Source of the DNA: an uncultured Chloroflexota bacterium
GTDB taxonomy: Bacteria > Chloroflexota > Dehalococcoidia > CAUJGQ01
Reading direction: 5' to 3'
Assembly: GCA_937879875.1 (NCBI GenBank)
Contig: CALFMN010000102.1
Coordinates: 10,913 to 74,912 of the forward strand
DNA length: 64,000 bases
This document shows positions 53,670 to 62,227 of the stretch, in pieces. Made by a program: the position numbers and the translations under genes. Positions within the stretch are counted from its first letter, which is position 1. Every line of letters begins with the position of its first letter. Under the pieces are notes generated by a model. That model was given only the letters and a program-made list of their open reading frames with translations. It searched no databases and was not told the origin of the DNA.

Positions 53670-54547
53670 TGGCGGCTGAAGCAATAACCCTGCAAGACTA
53701 CAAGACCCCTGAAGAGTCCTGGTGGTGCCCCGGCTGCGGCGATTTCGGCGTGCTCGCCGCGCTGCAGAAGGCGCTGCTGGACCTGCAAATCAAACCCGAG
53801 AATATCGCGCTTGTCGCCGGCATCGGCTGTTCGGGCAAGATCGGCAACTACGTCAACAGCTACAACCTCCACGTCACGCACGGCCGCACGATGCCCGCGG
53901 CGCTCGGCCTCAAGCTGGCCAACCGCGAGTTGACCGTGATCGCGGCCGGCGGCGACGGCGACGGCTACGCGATCGGCATGGGCCACTTCATGCACGCGCT
54001 GCGCCGCAACGCCGACATCACCTACATCGTGATGGACAACCAGATCTACGGCCTGACCAAGGGCCAGACTTCGCCGACCTCGGCGATGGGCTTCGAGACG
54101 AAGTCAACGCCGTCGGGCAACAAGGAGCACAACGTGCGGCCGCTGCAACTCGCGATCGCGGGCGGCGCGACCTTTGTGGCGCAAGGCTTCAGCTCGAACC
54201 AGCGCCAGCTCGTGGACCTGATCAAGGGCGCCATCCGCCACAAGGGCTTCTCGCTGGTCAATACGCAGAGCCCCTGCGTGACCTTCAACAAGCTCAATAC
54301 CTACGCCTGGTGGAAGCAGAAGCTGGTGGACGTGACCACGCTTGAGGGCTACAACCCGCACGACCGCGTGTCGGCGATGACGCTGCTGGCCGCGCACGAC
54401 GAAGCGGTGACGGGGCTGGTCTACGAGGACACGGTCTCCGAGTCGTTCGACCAGATGCTGCCCGGCTTCCGCGAGCAGGGCATCGTCAACCAGGACTGGA
54501 CGGCGCCGCAGGGCGAGTTTCAGAAGATCCTGGCCGGGTACAGGTAG
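53669..54547 (+). CDS. korB: 2-oxoacid:acceptor oxidoreductase beta subunit (TPP-binding)
   Basis: A 292-residue subunit. WWCPGCGDFGVL (C20, C23) begins the iron-sulfur site, GIGCSGKIGNYVNSYNLHVTHGRTMPAALGLKLAN follows, and the TPP loop is GGDGDGYAIGMGHFMHALRRN. The site DNQIYGLTKGQTSPTS is typical of two-subunit KorB/PorB. ATG 53669 overlaps the korA stop by one base (TAATG), so the subunits are made together. No separate delta (ferredoxin-like) subunit is present, as is usual for this two-subunit group. Confidence 0.92.
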   Translation: MAAEAITLQDYKTPEESWWCPGCGDFGVLAALQKALLDLQIKPENIALVAGIGCSGKIGNYVNSYNLHVTHGRTMPAALGLKLANRELTVIAAGGDGDGYAIGMGHFMHALRRNADITYIVMDNQIYGLTKGQTSPTSAMGFETKSTPSGNKEHNVRPLQLAIAGGATFVAQGFSSNQRQLVDLIKGAIRHKGFSLVNTQSPCVTFNKLNTYAWWKQKLVDVTTLEGYNPHDRVSAMTLLAAHDEAVTGLVYEDTVSESFDQMLPGFREQGIVNQDWTAPQGEFQKILAGYR

Positions 54548-54571
54548 CAGGCGGCAGGTTACAGAAAACAG

Positions 54572-54599
54572 AGCGGCGGGGCGGGGCAGCCTCGCCGCT
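54572..54599 (+). terminator. Hairpin downstream of korB
   Basis: AGCGGCGGGG pairs with CCTCGCCGCT (one G-T wobble) around a short loop, 24 bases after the korB stop. A T-run is missing. It precedes the MITE-like element. Confidence 0.4.
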
Positions 54600-54628
54600 T
54601 CCTGCTTGCGTGGCTGCCGTGGCCGTGC

Positions 54629-54941
54629 GGGGCACCTAACCCTGACTTCGCAAGCGAAGTCTGTCCCTTCCCGAGACGGGTAAGGGACTCCTGGAGCGTT
54701 CCATACACTGAGCGACGGCAGCGGAGCCGGGGAACCCTGAGGAGGAGTGGGCGAGCGGCCTCTGTCGCAGCGCACTATGTCTCCAGCGGACACTGACCGC
54801 CGTCATGCGCTCCAGCCAGCTTCGTCTCCCGAGAGGACATCCCATCTCGCTCCCCTCGCTCACTGGCCGGAGCGCTCCAGGAGTCCCTTCCTGCGTCGGG
54901 AAGGGACAGCTTTCGCAAGCGAAAGCAGGATTGGGTGCCCC
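54629..54941. repeat. MITE-like element, family A, copy 1 (313 bp)
   Basis: Left end GGGGCACCTAACCCTG and right end CAGGATTGGGTGCCCC are inverted. Each end has a subterminal hairpin (ACTTCGC-AA-GCGAAGT on the left, CTTTCGC-AA-GCGAAAG on the right), then a second stem (CCCTTCCCG...CGGGTAAGGG and CCCTTCCTG...CGGGAAGGG), then CTCCTGGAGCG or its complement. The core of about 190 bp has no recognised gene. With the hairpin above, it accounts for most of the 439-bp gap after korB. Confidence 0.75.
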
Positions 54942-54986
54942 GGGCGGGCGCGGCGCTGTCGCTGTGCTCGTCGCCGCGCCGCGGGC

Positions 54987-56210
54987 TCAACCGGCCGCGG
55001 GCGACTGAGCCGCGGGCGCGGGGGAAGCCCGCCCTCCTTCCAGCCACACGCCGAAGACGGCCTCGGGCCGCTCCAGCAAGCTGATGTCTGCCAGCGGGTC
55101 GCCGGCCACGAGCAGCAGATCGGCGCAAAAGCCGGGCGCGATGCGGCCGGTGCGTTCGCCCAGACCGAGCAGCTCGGCGGCGGTGGCCGTGGCAGCGCGG
55201 ATCGCCTCGGCCGGCGCAAGCCCGTGTTCCACCATCAGCCGCAGCTCCTGCGCGTTGCGGCCATGCTCATTGCCGGGCGTGCCGGCGTCCGTCCCGGATG
55301 CGAGGATGACGCCGGCCCGCAGCGCGCGGTGGAACGAATCGACGTGTGCCTCGGCTACCATGCGCGACTTCTCCAGCACGTGCGGCGGCATGCCGGCGCC
55401 TTCGCCGAGCAGATTAATGTTGTGCGGCGCCGCGATCGTGGCCACGAGCACGGTGCCGCGCTGTTTCATCTCCTCGATCACGTCGTCTTCCAGATAGATG
55501 CCATGCTCGATCGAATCGATGCCCGCGAAGACGGCGTTGCGGATGCCCTGCGCAGCCTGCGCGTGCGAGGCCGTTTTCACGCCGGCCTTGTGCGCCTCCT
55601 CGACGCCCGCGCTCAACTCGTCCAGGCCGAGCTGCGGCGAGCGCGGGTCCACGCCGGGCGTCATCACGCCGCCGCTGGCCATCAGCTTGATCGCTCGGGC
55701 GCCGGCCTTCAGCTGCTCGCGCACCGCCTTACGCACTTCGTCGGGACCGTCCGCCTCGCGGCCGATCGGCCAGCCGTGGCCGCCGGTCATCGTGACCATG
55801 CGCCCGGCCGGCACAATGCGCGGCCCTGCGACCATTCCCTGCTCCACCGCACGCATCAGGTCGCAGTTGAGCGCGTGCGGCGCGCCGAGGTCGCGCACGG
55901 TGGTGAAGCCGGCGCGCAACGTGGCGCCGGCATTGTTTGCCATCCGCCAGGCGTAGACGGCGATCGGATCGACCGGGTTGAGCGGCTCGCCCGGCCAGCC
56001 GTCGTAGGCCAGATGCACGTGGCAGTCGATCAGACCGGGCAGCAGGGTGCAGCCTTCCGCCTGCACGACCTCGGCGCCGTCCCGCGGCAGGGCGCGGCCG
56101 ATTGCGGCGATGTGGCCATCCTCAACACGCACGTCGAGGCCCGGCAGCAGCGTGCCGGCGTCGCTGTCGAAGACGCTGGCGCCGGCGATGAGCAGCGATG
56201 CGGGGCTCAT
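54987..56210 (-). CDS. Amidohydrolase-family protein (imidazolonepropionase-like)
   Basis: A 407-residue metal-dependent hydrolase. The HxH motif is H64-V-H66 (LIDCHVHLAYD); AIKLMASGG provides a likely metal-ligand lysine; ASHAQ, SIEHGIYL and the ASGTDAGTPGN aspartate complete the site. The end with LGLGERTGRIAPGFCADLLLV is the family beta-sandwich. This arrangement resembles Sgx9260-type prolidases or Xaa-Pro/Arg carboxypeptidases of the amidohydrolase superfamily. ATG 56210 follows CGAGGTGCG. Substrate unknown. Confidence 0.88.
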   Translation of the reverse strand: MSPASLLIAGASVFDSDAGTLLPGLDVRVEDGHIAAIGRALPRDGAEVVQAEGCTLLPGLIDCHVHLAYDGWPGEPLNPVDPIAVYAWRMANNAGATLRAGFTTVRDLGAPHALNCDLMRAVEQGMVAGPRIVPAGRMVTMTGGHGWPIGREADGPDEVRKAVREQLKAGARAIKLMASGGVMTPGVDPRSPQLGLDELSAGVEEAHKAGVKTASHAQAAQGIRNAVFAGIDSIEHGIYLEDDVIEEMKQRGTVLVATIAAPHNINLLGEGAGMPPHVLEKSRMVAEAHVDSFHRALRAGVILASGTDAGTPGNEHGRNAQELRLMVEHGLAPAEAIRAATATAAELLGLGERTGRIAPGFCADLLLVAGDPLADISLLERPEAVFGVWLEGGRASPAPAAQSPAAG

Positions 56211-56458
56211 GGCGCACCTCGGTTCGGGGCTGGTACCGGCATGGTACAGGCCGTCCGCGCGGCGCAGAAGGGCCGCGCGTGGCCGGCGAACGGACGGACC
56301 CGCGCCGCGTGGCCCGATCGCCGTTTGGAGCACGCACGATCCGCGTTGACGTCTCTGCGCCGGTGCCGCATCATCCCATATGCGGGCGTTGCGGACCGGT
56401 GAACGCGGACGGGAGCCGCATGCCGGTCTGCCGCCGCCGCACGGACGGGAGCGCGACG

Positions 56459-57271
56459 ATGAGGACGGCAAACGGCGCCTTCGACCTCCAGGTACTCGTG
56501 GACGGCGCGGAGGCGTACGAGTTCGTTCACAACGGCGAGACGTACATTGAAGGTCGCCGCGACCGCGAGTACACGCTGCGCGTTCACAACAATACAGGCG
56601 GCCGGCTGCTCGCCGTGCTCTCGGTGGACGGTCTGTCGGTCATGGACGGCCGGCCGGCGAGCACCACCCGCGGCGGCTACGTGCTCGATCCGTACCGCTG
56701 CACCGACATCCGCGGCTGGCGGCTCAACGATCGCGAGGTCGCGCGCTTCTTCTTCGGCTCGCTGCCGCAGGCGTACGCCGCGCAGATGGGCCAGCCGCGC
56801 AACATCGGCGTGATCGGCGCCTCCGTGTTCAGCGAGCACGTGCCCGCGCCGGTGCGCTATTTCCCGCCTCCGGCGTCGGCGTCGCGAGCGCCGGCCGCAC
56901 CAACCTACGACGGCACCCCGAGCCCCGCCGCACCGCGTCCGCAGGACGCCTTCCCCACCCTCGGAGCGCCGCCTCCCACCGCGGCGCCGCCTCCGCCCTC
57001 GATGGCGCCACCGCAGCAGCAGGCGCCATCACCCGCCTCCGCTGGCATCGGCACGGGCTTCGGGGCGCGCACGCAGGATGCGATTCGCCATGTGAGCTTT
57101 GCGCGCTCGTCGGAGCCGCCGCAGGTGCTGGTGCTGCGCTATGACGATGCGGCGGGCCTGCGCGCCCGCGGCATCGATCTTGAGCGCGCGGCGTCGCTGC
57201 AGCGTGTGGACCAGGCCAACCCGTTCCCAGCCGATCGCGGCGCGCCGCCCCCGCCAGGCTGGCGTGGCTGA
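56459..57271 (+). CDS. Hypothetical protein with proline-rich linker
   Basis: A 270-residue protein. Residues 1-125 are strand-rich (FDLQVLVDGAEAYEFVHNGETYIEGRRDREYTLRVHNN, LAVLSVDGLSVMDGR, CTDIRGWRLNDREVARFFFG). A Pro/Ala-rich linker of about 65 residues follows, then a short end with RHVSFARSSEPPQVLVLRYDDAAGL. ATG 56459 follows GGGAGCG; ATG 56420 would add 13 residues. No named domain; the first part looks like an adhesin or coat-like domain. Confidence 0.5.
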   Translation: MRTANGAFDLQVLVDGAEAYEFVHNGETYIEGRRDREYTLRVHNNTGGRLLAVLSVDGLSVMDGRPASTTRGGYVLDPYRCTDIRGWRLNDREVARFFFGSLPQAYAAQMGQPRNIGVIGASVFSEHVPAPVRYFPPPASASRAPAAPTYDGTPSPAAPRPQDAFPTLGAPPPTAAPPPPSMAPPQQQAPSPASAGIGTGFGARTQDAIRHVSFARSSEPPQVLVLRYDDAAGLRARGIDLERAASLQRVDQANPFPADRGAPPPPGWRG

Positions 57272-57324
57272 GGCGTCGCACGGCCGTACCGTGCTGCCGG
57301 CAATGCTCCGGCGACCGGTGCGGT

Positions 57325-57804
57325 TCAGTCGCGCTGTGCGAGGGCGCGCAGCTCGTCGGTATACCAGTCGGTGGCGAGCAGCACGCGGCGTACGAAGGAC
57401 TGGCGCCGCAACTGATTGCGGATGTAGTCCTGCCACTCCTCACGCAGATGGCGGGGGAAGGCGCCCATCGTCACCAGCACCAGTTCGTAGTAGTCGAGCA
57501 CCTGGGCGGAGACGAGGATCAGCCGCGTGTCTTCGCCGCGCAGTTGCTCGAACTCCCAGTCGCCCTCCGCGTATTTCGGGTCGTTCAGCCCGGCGAGCAG
57601 TTCAGGGTGTTCCAGAAAGAGCATGTTGGTGTTTGAGCCGGCAGAGACGATCGCCTGGTAGGCGGTGGCGATGCTGGCCTGCTCGCTGGCCCGCGCCTGC
57701 CTCAGGAAGAGCAGCAGCGCTCCCATCGTGCCGAGCAGCCCCAGTCCGCTGAGCAGCGAGCCGATCGAGGCCATCACCTGCAGCCAGTTGGTGAGCGGCA
57801 GCAT
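57325..57804 (-). CDS. Membrane-anchored hypothetical protein (DUF6082-like)
   Basis: A 159-residue protein with one N-terminal membrane helix (MASIGSLLSGLGLLGTMGALLLFL) followed by QARASEQASIATAYQAIVSAGSNTNMLFLEHPEL, then a helical body with VLDYYELVLVTMGAF and EWQDYIRNQLRRQSFVRRVLLATDWY. The pattern resembles DUF6082-type proteins of unknown function. It precedes the family B-type element. Function is unknown. Confidence 0.55.
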   Translation of the reverse strand: MLPLTNWLQVMASIGSLLSGLGLLGTMGALLLFLRQARASEQASIATAYQAIVSAGSNTNMLFLEHPELLAGLNDPKYAEGDWEFEQLRGEDTRLILVSAQVLDYYELVLVTMGAFPRHLREEWQDYIRNQLRRQSFVRRVLLATDWYTDELRALAQRD

Positions 57805-57807
57805 GCC

Positions 57808-57921
57808 CGGCCCCCAGCCCCTTCCCCAATACTAGGGGAAGGGAAGTTTCTGGATCTTGGCGAGGGTGTCGAGCTGCCTCTATCCCTCCCCATCGCTATG
57901 GGGGAGGGGCAGGGGAGGGGG
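57808..57921. repeat. Short inverted-repeat element, family B-like
   Basis: CCCCTTCCCCAATACTAGGGGAAGGG is followed 50 bases later by CCCTCCCCATCGCTATGGGGGAGGGGCAGGGGAGGGGG. Each is a near-palindrome of the type in the family B elements. It overlaps the last residues of the decarboxylase-like gene on the minus strand. Confidence 0.5.
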
Positions 57922-58486
57922 TCACGGCCGTCGGGATCGGCTGCATCCCCGGCTCAAGATCGATCGCCAGCCCTTCGAGCACGCGGGCGACGCAGTTGTA
58001 GAAGCCGACCGTGATCGCCAGCTCGAGGATGCGGCGGTCATCGAAGTGCTGGCGCAGGGCGCTGAACGTGGAGTTGGAGACCTGCACGTGACGCGTCGAT
58101 TCGGCGGCGTAGGCCAGCAGGGCGCGATCCGCGGGCGAGAACGGGCCGGGGTCGTCGCGCAACAGCGCCTGCACCTGCTCGTCGCTGACCCCTTCGCGGC
58201 GGGCGATGGGCAGGTGCGCCGCCCATTCGTAGTTGGCGCCGGAACAGCGCGCGACCTGGATGATCGCCAGCTCGCGGTTGCGGGCGTCGAGGCTGACCGA
58301 GCCGTCCTGATCGAAGCCGCGCAGCGTTTCGGCAAAGGCGCCCCAGCGCTGCATCAGCTTCGGGCTGTGCGCGAGCAGCTCGTAGAGATGGCCGGGGCCG
58401 CTGCCGCGGGCAGCGCGCAGCCGCGCGAACTCCTGTTTCACCTCTTCCGGGCCGGTTTCGCTGGTGACGTAGGCGATGCGGGCCAT
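57896..58486 (-). CDS. Carboxymuconolactone decarboxylase-family protein
   Basis: A 196-residue CMD/AhpD-like protein. ELAIIQVARCSGANYEWAAHLPIARREGVSDEQV is the family signature; one Cys is present, without the second Cys of AhpD's CxxC, so it is probably not a peroxidase. The rest is helical. Close relatives include decarboxylases and unassigned proteins. ATG 58486 follows AAGGGAGCG. Its 3' end runs into the family B-like repeat, so the final residues (TAVTPSPAPPP) may derive from it. Confidence 0.8.
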   Translation of the reverse strand: MARIAYVTSETGPEEVKQEFARLRAARGSGPGHLYELLAHSPKLMQRWGAFAETLRGFDQDGSVSLDARNRELAIIQVARCSGANYEWAAHLPIARREGVSDEQVQALLRDDPGPFSPADRALLAYAAESTRHVQVSNSTFSALRQHFDDRRILELAITVGFYNCVARVLEGLAIDLEPGMQPIPTAVTPSPAPPP

Positions 58487-58511
58487 GTGTCGCTCCCTTC
58501 GATCGCTCGAT

Positions 58512-58539
58512 GGGGTGAGTGGGGAGTGGAGAGTAGTGA
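58512..58539. repeat. 28-bp repeat family C, copy 2
   Basis: GGGGTGAGTGGGGAGTGGAGAGTAGTGA matches 40423-40450 at 26 of 28 positions. It lies 26-53 bases upstream of the decarboxylase-like gene. Confidence 0.6.
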
Positions 58540-58584
58540 AAGGGGAACCGGCAGCGAAAGCCCGACTCACTGCTCACCCCAACT

Positions 58585-58605
58585 GTTCCCTGTTCCCTGT
58601 TCCCT
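58585..58605. repeat. Three perfect tandem heptamers
   Basis: GTTCCCT is repeated three times with no change between the divergent decarboxylase-like and NUDIX genes, 15 bases before the NUDIX start. Confidence 0.7.
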
Positions 58606-58619
58606 GTAACCTATCCCCC

Positions 58620-59138
58620 ATGAAACACTGCGGCGATTGTGGCACACCGCTCGACTTCGGTCCCGATCAGAGCGGCTATCCGCGACACGTATGCCAGGCG
58701 TGCGGCTGGACGTGGTATGACCCGCCCACGCCGGTGACGCTGGTGCTCGTGACTCTGGACGACGGCCGCGTCGTCTACACGCGCAAGCGCAGCTTTGAGC
58801 CGGGGCGCTGGTCCGTCGTCTCCGGCTTCATCCCGCGCGGCGAACGGGCCGAGGATGCCGCGGTGCGCGAAGTCAAGGAAGAGACCGGGCTCGACGCCGA
58901 GCTGGTGCGCTACATGGGCACACACGTGTATGAGATGCGGCCCGATCAGATCGTGATCGCCTTCCACGCCCGCGCCACCGGCGGCACGTTGCAGGCCGGG
59001 GATGATGTGGACGAAGTCGAGGCGGCGCCGCCGGAGCTGCACCGCCTGCGCGCCGGCAGCACGAGTTGGTGGCTGGTCAAGGCACTGCTCGAAGAGCCGG
59101 CCGGGCTGCTGCCGCGCTTCGAACAGTCCACAGGCTGA
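58620..59138 (+). CDS. NUDIX hydrolase with zinc ribbon
   Basis: A 172-residue protein. The N-terminal zinc ribbon reads HCGDCGTPLDF...HVCQACGWTWY with four cysteines in two CxxC pairs. The NUDIX box is GFIPRGERAEDAAVREVKEETGLD, complete (Gx5Ex7REUxEExGU). This combination resembles the C-terminal half of NudC-type NAD pyrophosphatases and mRNA-decapping-like enzymes. It hydrolyses a nucleoside diphosphate linked to another moiety. ATG 58620 lies after the heptamer repeat; no clear ribosome site is seen. Confidence 0.88.
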   Translation: MKHCGDCGTPLDFGPDQSGYPRHVCQACGWTWYDPPTPVTLVLVTLDDGRVVYTRKRSFEPGRWSVVSGFIPRGERAEDAAVREVKEETGLDAELVRYMGTHVYEMRPDQIVIAFHARATGGTLQAGDDVDEVEAAPPELHRLRAGSTSWWLVKALLEEPAGLLPRFEQSTG

Positions 59139-59305
59139 GGAGTGCAACCGATACGCCCGCGCGCGCTGCGGCGTCCAGGGGCAGCTAACCCGGAGGGGCG
59201 CAGGCTCCGCGCTGAGCGCGTCGCCGCGCCCCATCGCGCCGTGTTGCTGGTGCATAATGTCCGCAACAGCACGGGCGTGGGCCACGCGATGCGGAGGATT
59301 CGGCG

Positions 59306-60553
59306 ATGACTTCAGCAGCGGGATCGGCCGGCCAGACAACCGCGACGGCATGGTCCGGCCGCGCCGAGCAGTTCGACCTCAGCCCAGAGGTGCGCGCCGT
59401 TGCTGCCGAGACGATCGCCGCGCGCCGGCTGCTGCATCACCACGCCGAGCCTTCCTGGAACGAGCACTGGACCGGAAGGGCGATCGAGGAGCAGCTACGC
59501 GGGTTCGGCTACGGCGAAGTCTTGACGTACGCCGATACCGGACGCGCGACGCTGCTGCGCGGCGGCAAGCCGGGGCCGACCGTCCTCTACCGCGCCGACA
59601 TCGATGGCCTGCCGCTGAAAGAAGAGACAGGGCTGGAGTTCGCCTCGCCGGCCGAGAGCGGCATGCACGCCTGCGGTCACGACGGGCACATGGCGATCGC
59701 GCTGTCGCTGGCGAAGGTCTTGCAGCAGCGGCGCGACGATCTGCCCGGCGACGTCTACTTCGTCTTCCAGCCCGCCGAAGAGGTCGTGGGCGGCGCGAAG
59801 GCGATGATCGATGCCGGCTGCCTGAACAACGTCGATCCGGTGATGTCGCTCGGCCTGCACCTGATCAGCGAGCAAACGGCCGTGACGGCAAACATCACCG
59901 ACGGCACGCAGATGGCGGCCGCGGCGATGTTCCAGATCACGATCACGGGCAAGGGCGGGCACGGCGGCATGCCGCACCGCGCGATCGACGCCGTGCTGGT
60001 CGGCGCGCATGTCGTCACGGCGCTGCAGTCGATCGTCTCGCGCAACGTGGACCCGCTGGCGCCGGCCGTCGTTTCGGTCGGCAAGCTTCAGGCAGGCGTG
60101 AAGAACAATATCGTGGCCGAGACGGCGCTGTTAGAGGGCACGGTGCGCACGATGGACCTGCCGCTGATGCGCGAGTTGATGGTGCGCGTCGGCAAGCTCG
60201 TCGCCGGCATCACCGACGCCTTCGGCGCGACGTTCGAGTATCAGTACGAGATCGCCGCGCCGCCGGTGCGCAACGACCCGCGCGTCGCGGCGCTGGTGCG
60301 CGAGCAGGCGTCCGCGCTGCTGGGCGGCTCGCGGCTGCTGGCGACACCCACGACCGTCTCGGACGATATGGCGCTCTTTTTAGACGAGATCCCTGGCTGT
60401 TACTACCTTTTCGGCGCGATGCACGCAGACCCGGCGAAGGTCTACCCGCACCACCACGCGAAGTTCGACATCGACGACCGCGTGCTGCCGGTCGCCGTGG
60501 AGCTGGGCTACCGCGTGATCCAGAACGTGCTGCGGCGCGGCGGCATTGAGTAG
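59306..60553 (+). CDS. M20-family amidohydrolase/peptidase
   Basis: A 415-residue metal-dependent hydrolase of the HipO/AmaA type. It shows RADIDGLPLKEETGLEF, HACGHDGHMAIALSLAK, FQPAEEVVGGAKAMIDAG and HGGMPHRAIDAV, with NNIVAETALLEGTVR in the dimer domain. The C-terminal catalytic segment is VSDDMALFLDEIPGCYYLFG and YPHHHAKFDIDD. It removes an acyl group or cleaves a dipeptide; substrates include hippurate-like N-acyl amino acids. ATG 59306 is preceded by GGAGGATTC. Confidence 0.92.
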   Translation: MTSAAGSAGQTTATAWSGRAEQFDLSPEVRAVAAETIAARRLLHHHAEPSWNEHWTGRAIEEQLRGFGYGEVLTYADTGRATLLRGGKPGPTVLYRADIDGLPLKEETGLEFASPAESGMHACGHDGHMAIALSLAKVLQQRRDDLPGDVYFVFQPAEEVVGGAKAMIDAGCLNNVDPVMSLGLHLISEQTAVTANITDGTQMAAAAMFQITITGKGGHGGMPHRAIDAVLVGAHVVTALQSIVSRNVDPLAPAVVSVGKLQAGVKNNIVAETALLEGTVRTMDLPLMRELMVRVGKLVAGITDAFGATFEYQYEIAAPPVRNDPRVAALVREQASALLGGSRLLATPTTVSDDMALFLDEIPGCYYLFGAMHADPAKVYPHHHAKFDIDDRVLPVAVELGYRVIQNVLRRGGIE

Positions 60554-60589
60554 CGATCGGCGTGGCTTGCGCCCGAACTCGCTGCCGGC

Positions 60590-60913
60590 TCAGACGAAGC
60601 GCGGCGGGTCGGTATCGAGCTTGTCGGCCTGCGTCTTCTGAATCTCTTCCACGGCGGCGGCGACCGCCTCGGCCGCGGCGGCGCTGTCCAGCGTGCCGTC
60701 GATATAGACAACCAGGGCGCCGAGGCCGAACGGCTGCGCCGTGCCGCTCACGCCGGCGGGCTGCACGCTGATCTGCACGATATGGCAATGCTCGTGCTCT
60801 TGCGCCCAGCGCTGCAGCGCCTCGGCCAGCCGCTGACTGGCTTCGCCGGCGGTGGCGCCCTGTGAGCCGAAGCCGGCAAAGCGCAGTTCGGAAGCCGCGT
60901 GTTCCGAGAGCAT
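60590..60913 (-). CDS. Small hypothetical protein
   Basis: A 107-residue protein (MLSEHAASELRFAGFG...) with an alternating helix-strand pattern: RLAEALQRWAQEHEHCHIVQISVQP, then GLGALVVYIDGTLDSAAAAEAVAAAVEEIQ. The fold looks like a small alpha/beta sandwich, perhaps a dodecin- or Cse60-like protein, but I recognise no named family. ATG 60913 follows GAGGGG. It lies between the M20 gene (convergent) and the ASST-like gene. Confidence 0.5.
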   Translation of the reverse strand: MLSEHAASELRFAGFGSQGATAGEASQRLAEALQRWAQEHEHCHIVQISVQPAGVSGTAQPFGLGALVVYIDGTLDSAAAAEAVAAAVEEIQKTQADKLDTDPPRFV

Positions 60914-61003
60914 CGCGTCCCCTCGTGGCCGGGCATCAAGCATGCGGCTGGCGGTTTGGCAAACCATACTACAGCCGCAAGCCCATGCCCACGCCGGAGC
61001 GGA

Positions 61004-62170
61004 CTACGCCAGCCCGTGCAGCCGGTTGAGGTCGGCGTACGCGGCCGGGTCGAGACCGCGGCCGGCGAGGCCGGGAAACTCCGGCGCGTAGCGATGGGCG
61101 CGGTAGATCAGCGTCACCAGCCGGCCCTGCTGGCGATTGGCGAAGGGGTTCACCCACTCCCACACCGTCTCACCACGCTGCGTGACCTCGAAGATACGCC
61201 CCGATGTGCCTTCGCAGACCAGCACGTTGCCGCCGGGCAGCCGCTCCGCGCCGGAGACATGCCCGCTGAAGAACTGTTCGAACGGCTCGCCCGTGTACTC
61301 CCATGCGACGCTGTTGTCCTTCGGGTTGACCTCGACCACGCGCGAGCGCGGCAGGCCGATGCGGTGCATGCCGTTGTCGAAGACCTGCACGTTGCCGTTC
61401 GCCAGCGCCGTGGCGTGATGCTGGTGTGAGATCTCGGGGAAGCCGTACTTCCACAAGAGCTTGCCTGACGGACGTTCGACAATGCCCACGCGGCTGTTCG
61501 TGCGGCAGGAGAAGAGCAGGTTGCCCTCGGCCATCAGCGCGATCGAGTTCATGTGCGTCCATTCCCAGCCGTTTTCGAGCGAGCAGAGCGGGTCGCGGCG
61601 CGGGTCCAGCGCCTCTGAGACATGCAGCCGCGCGACTTCCTTGCCCTGCGGATCGATCTCGATCACGTCGTCGCCGAGCAGCGGCGGGCGCTGCTCTTTG
61701 CGGCGCAGCCGCGGCTGCCCGCGCACCTGCTTTGCAAAGTCCGGCGGCAGCTCGATCCAGACGGGCAGCAGCGTGTTGCCGTTGGGCAGGCGGATGAAGT
61801 CGTGGTGCAGCGCCGGGTTCTCGTACTGCCAGACGATGGCGCCGTCCCAGTCCAGCTCCAGCAGGTGCGTGCCGCCGCCGCCGAGCAGCCGCGCCCGCTG
61901 CGGCCAGGGCGGCTGCGATTGGTCGAAGGGCGGCCGTTCCGGCGGCGGCAGGGTACTGTCCGTGCCGTGCGCCAGCAGACGGCCGTTCTCCAGCAGGCGG
62001 GTGTAGAAGGGCCGGATCGTCGTGAAGCGCCAGCGCTGCACGATGCGCCCGTCCATATCGAGCAGGAAGGTCGAATCGCCGCCTGTCGGCGTGAGCAGCG
62101 TGTAGCCCTTGCACGAGCGCGCCGGCTCGTGATGCGTGAGGCCAGTCTTGCGATAGGGCGACCAGCCCAT
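61004..62170 (-). CDS. Arylsulfotransferase (ASST)-like beta-propeller protein
   Basis: A 388-residue protein. KGYTLLTPTGGDSTFLLDMDGRIVQRWRF, THLLELDWDGAIVWQYENPALHHDFIRLPNGNTLLPVWIEL, WEWTHMNSIALMAEGNLLFSCRTNSRVGIVE and HQHHATALANGNVQVFDNG are typical of arylsulfotransferase family propellers. The conserved His in HHDF and HQHH and Arg in SRVG are in the positions expected for the sulfuryl-transfer site. No signal peptide is seen, unlike secreted ASST. ATG 62170 follows GGGAGG. It may transfer sulfate between phenols; the sulfatase-like gene at 1501 is far away. Confidence 0.8.
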   Translation of the reverse strand: MGWSPYRKTGLTHHEPARSCKGYTLLTPTGGDSTFLLDMDGRIVQRWRFTTIRPFYTRLLENGRLLAHGTDSTLPPPERPPFDQSQPPWPQRARLLGGGGTHLLELDWDGAIVWQYENPALHHDFIRLPNGNTLLPVWIELPPDFAKQVRGQPRLRRKEQRPPLLGDDVIEIDPQGKEVARLHVSEALDPRRDPLCSLENGWEWTHMNSIALMAEGNLLFSCRTNSRVGIVERPSGKLLWKYGFPEISHQHHATALANGNVQVFDNGMHRIGLPRSRVVEVNPKDNSVAWEYTGEPFEQFFSGHVSGAERLPGGNVLVCEGTSGRIFEVTQRGETVWEWVNPFANRQQGRLVTLIYRAHRYAPEFPGLAGRGLDPAAYADLNRLHGLA

Positions 62171-62227
62171 CCTTCTGCCTCCCTATCGCGGCAAGGGCCG
62201 CTGTGAGCCCCGCGCTTGCGCCTATCC

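Noticed and set aside
58585..58605. CRISPR-like repeat
   Set aside because: The units are seven bases with no spacers; it is a simple tandem repeat. No cas gene is present.
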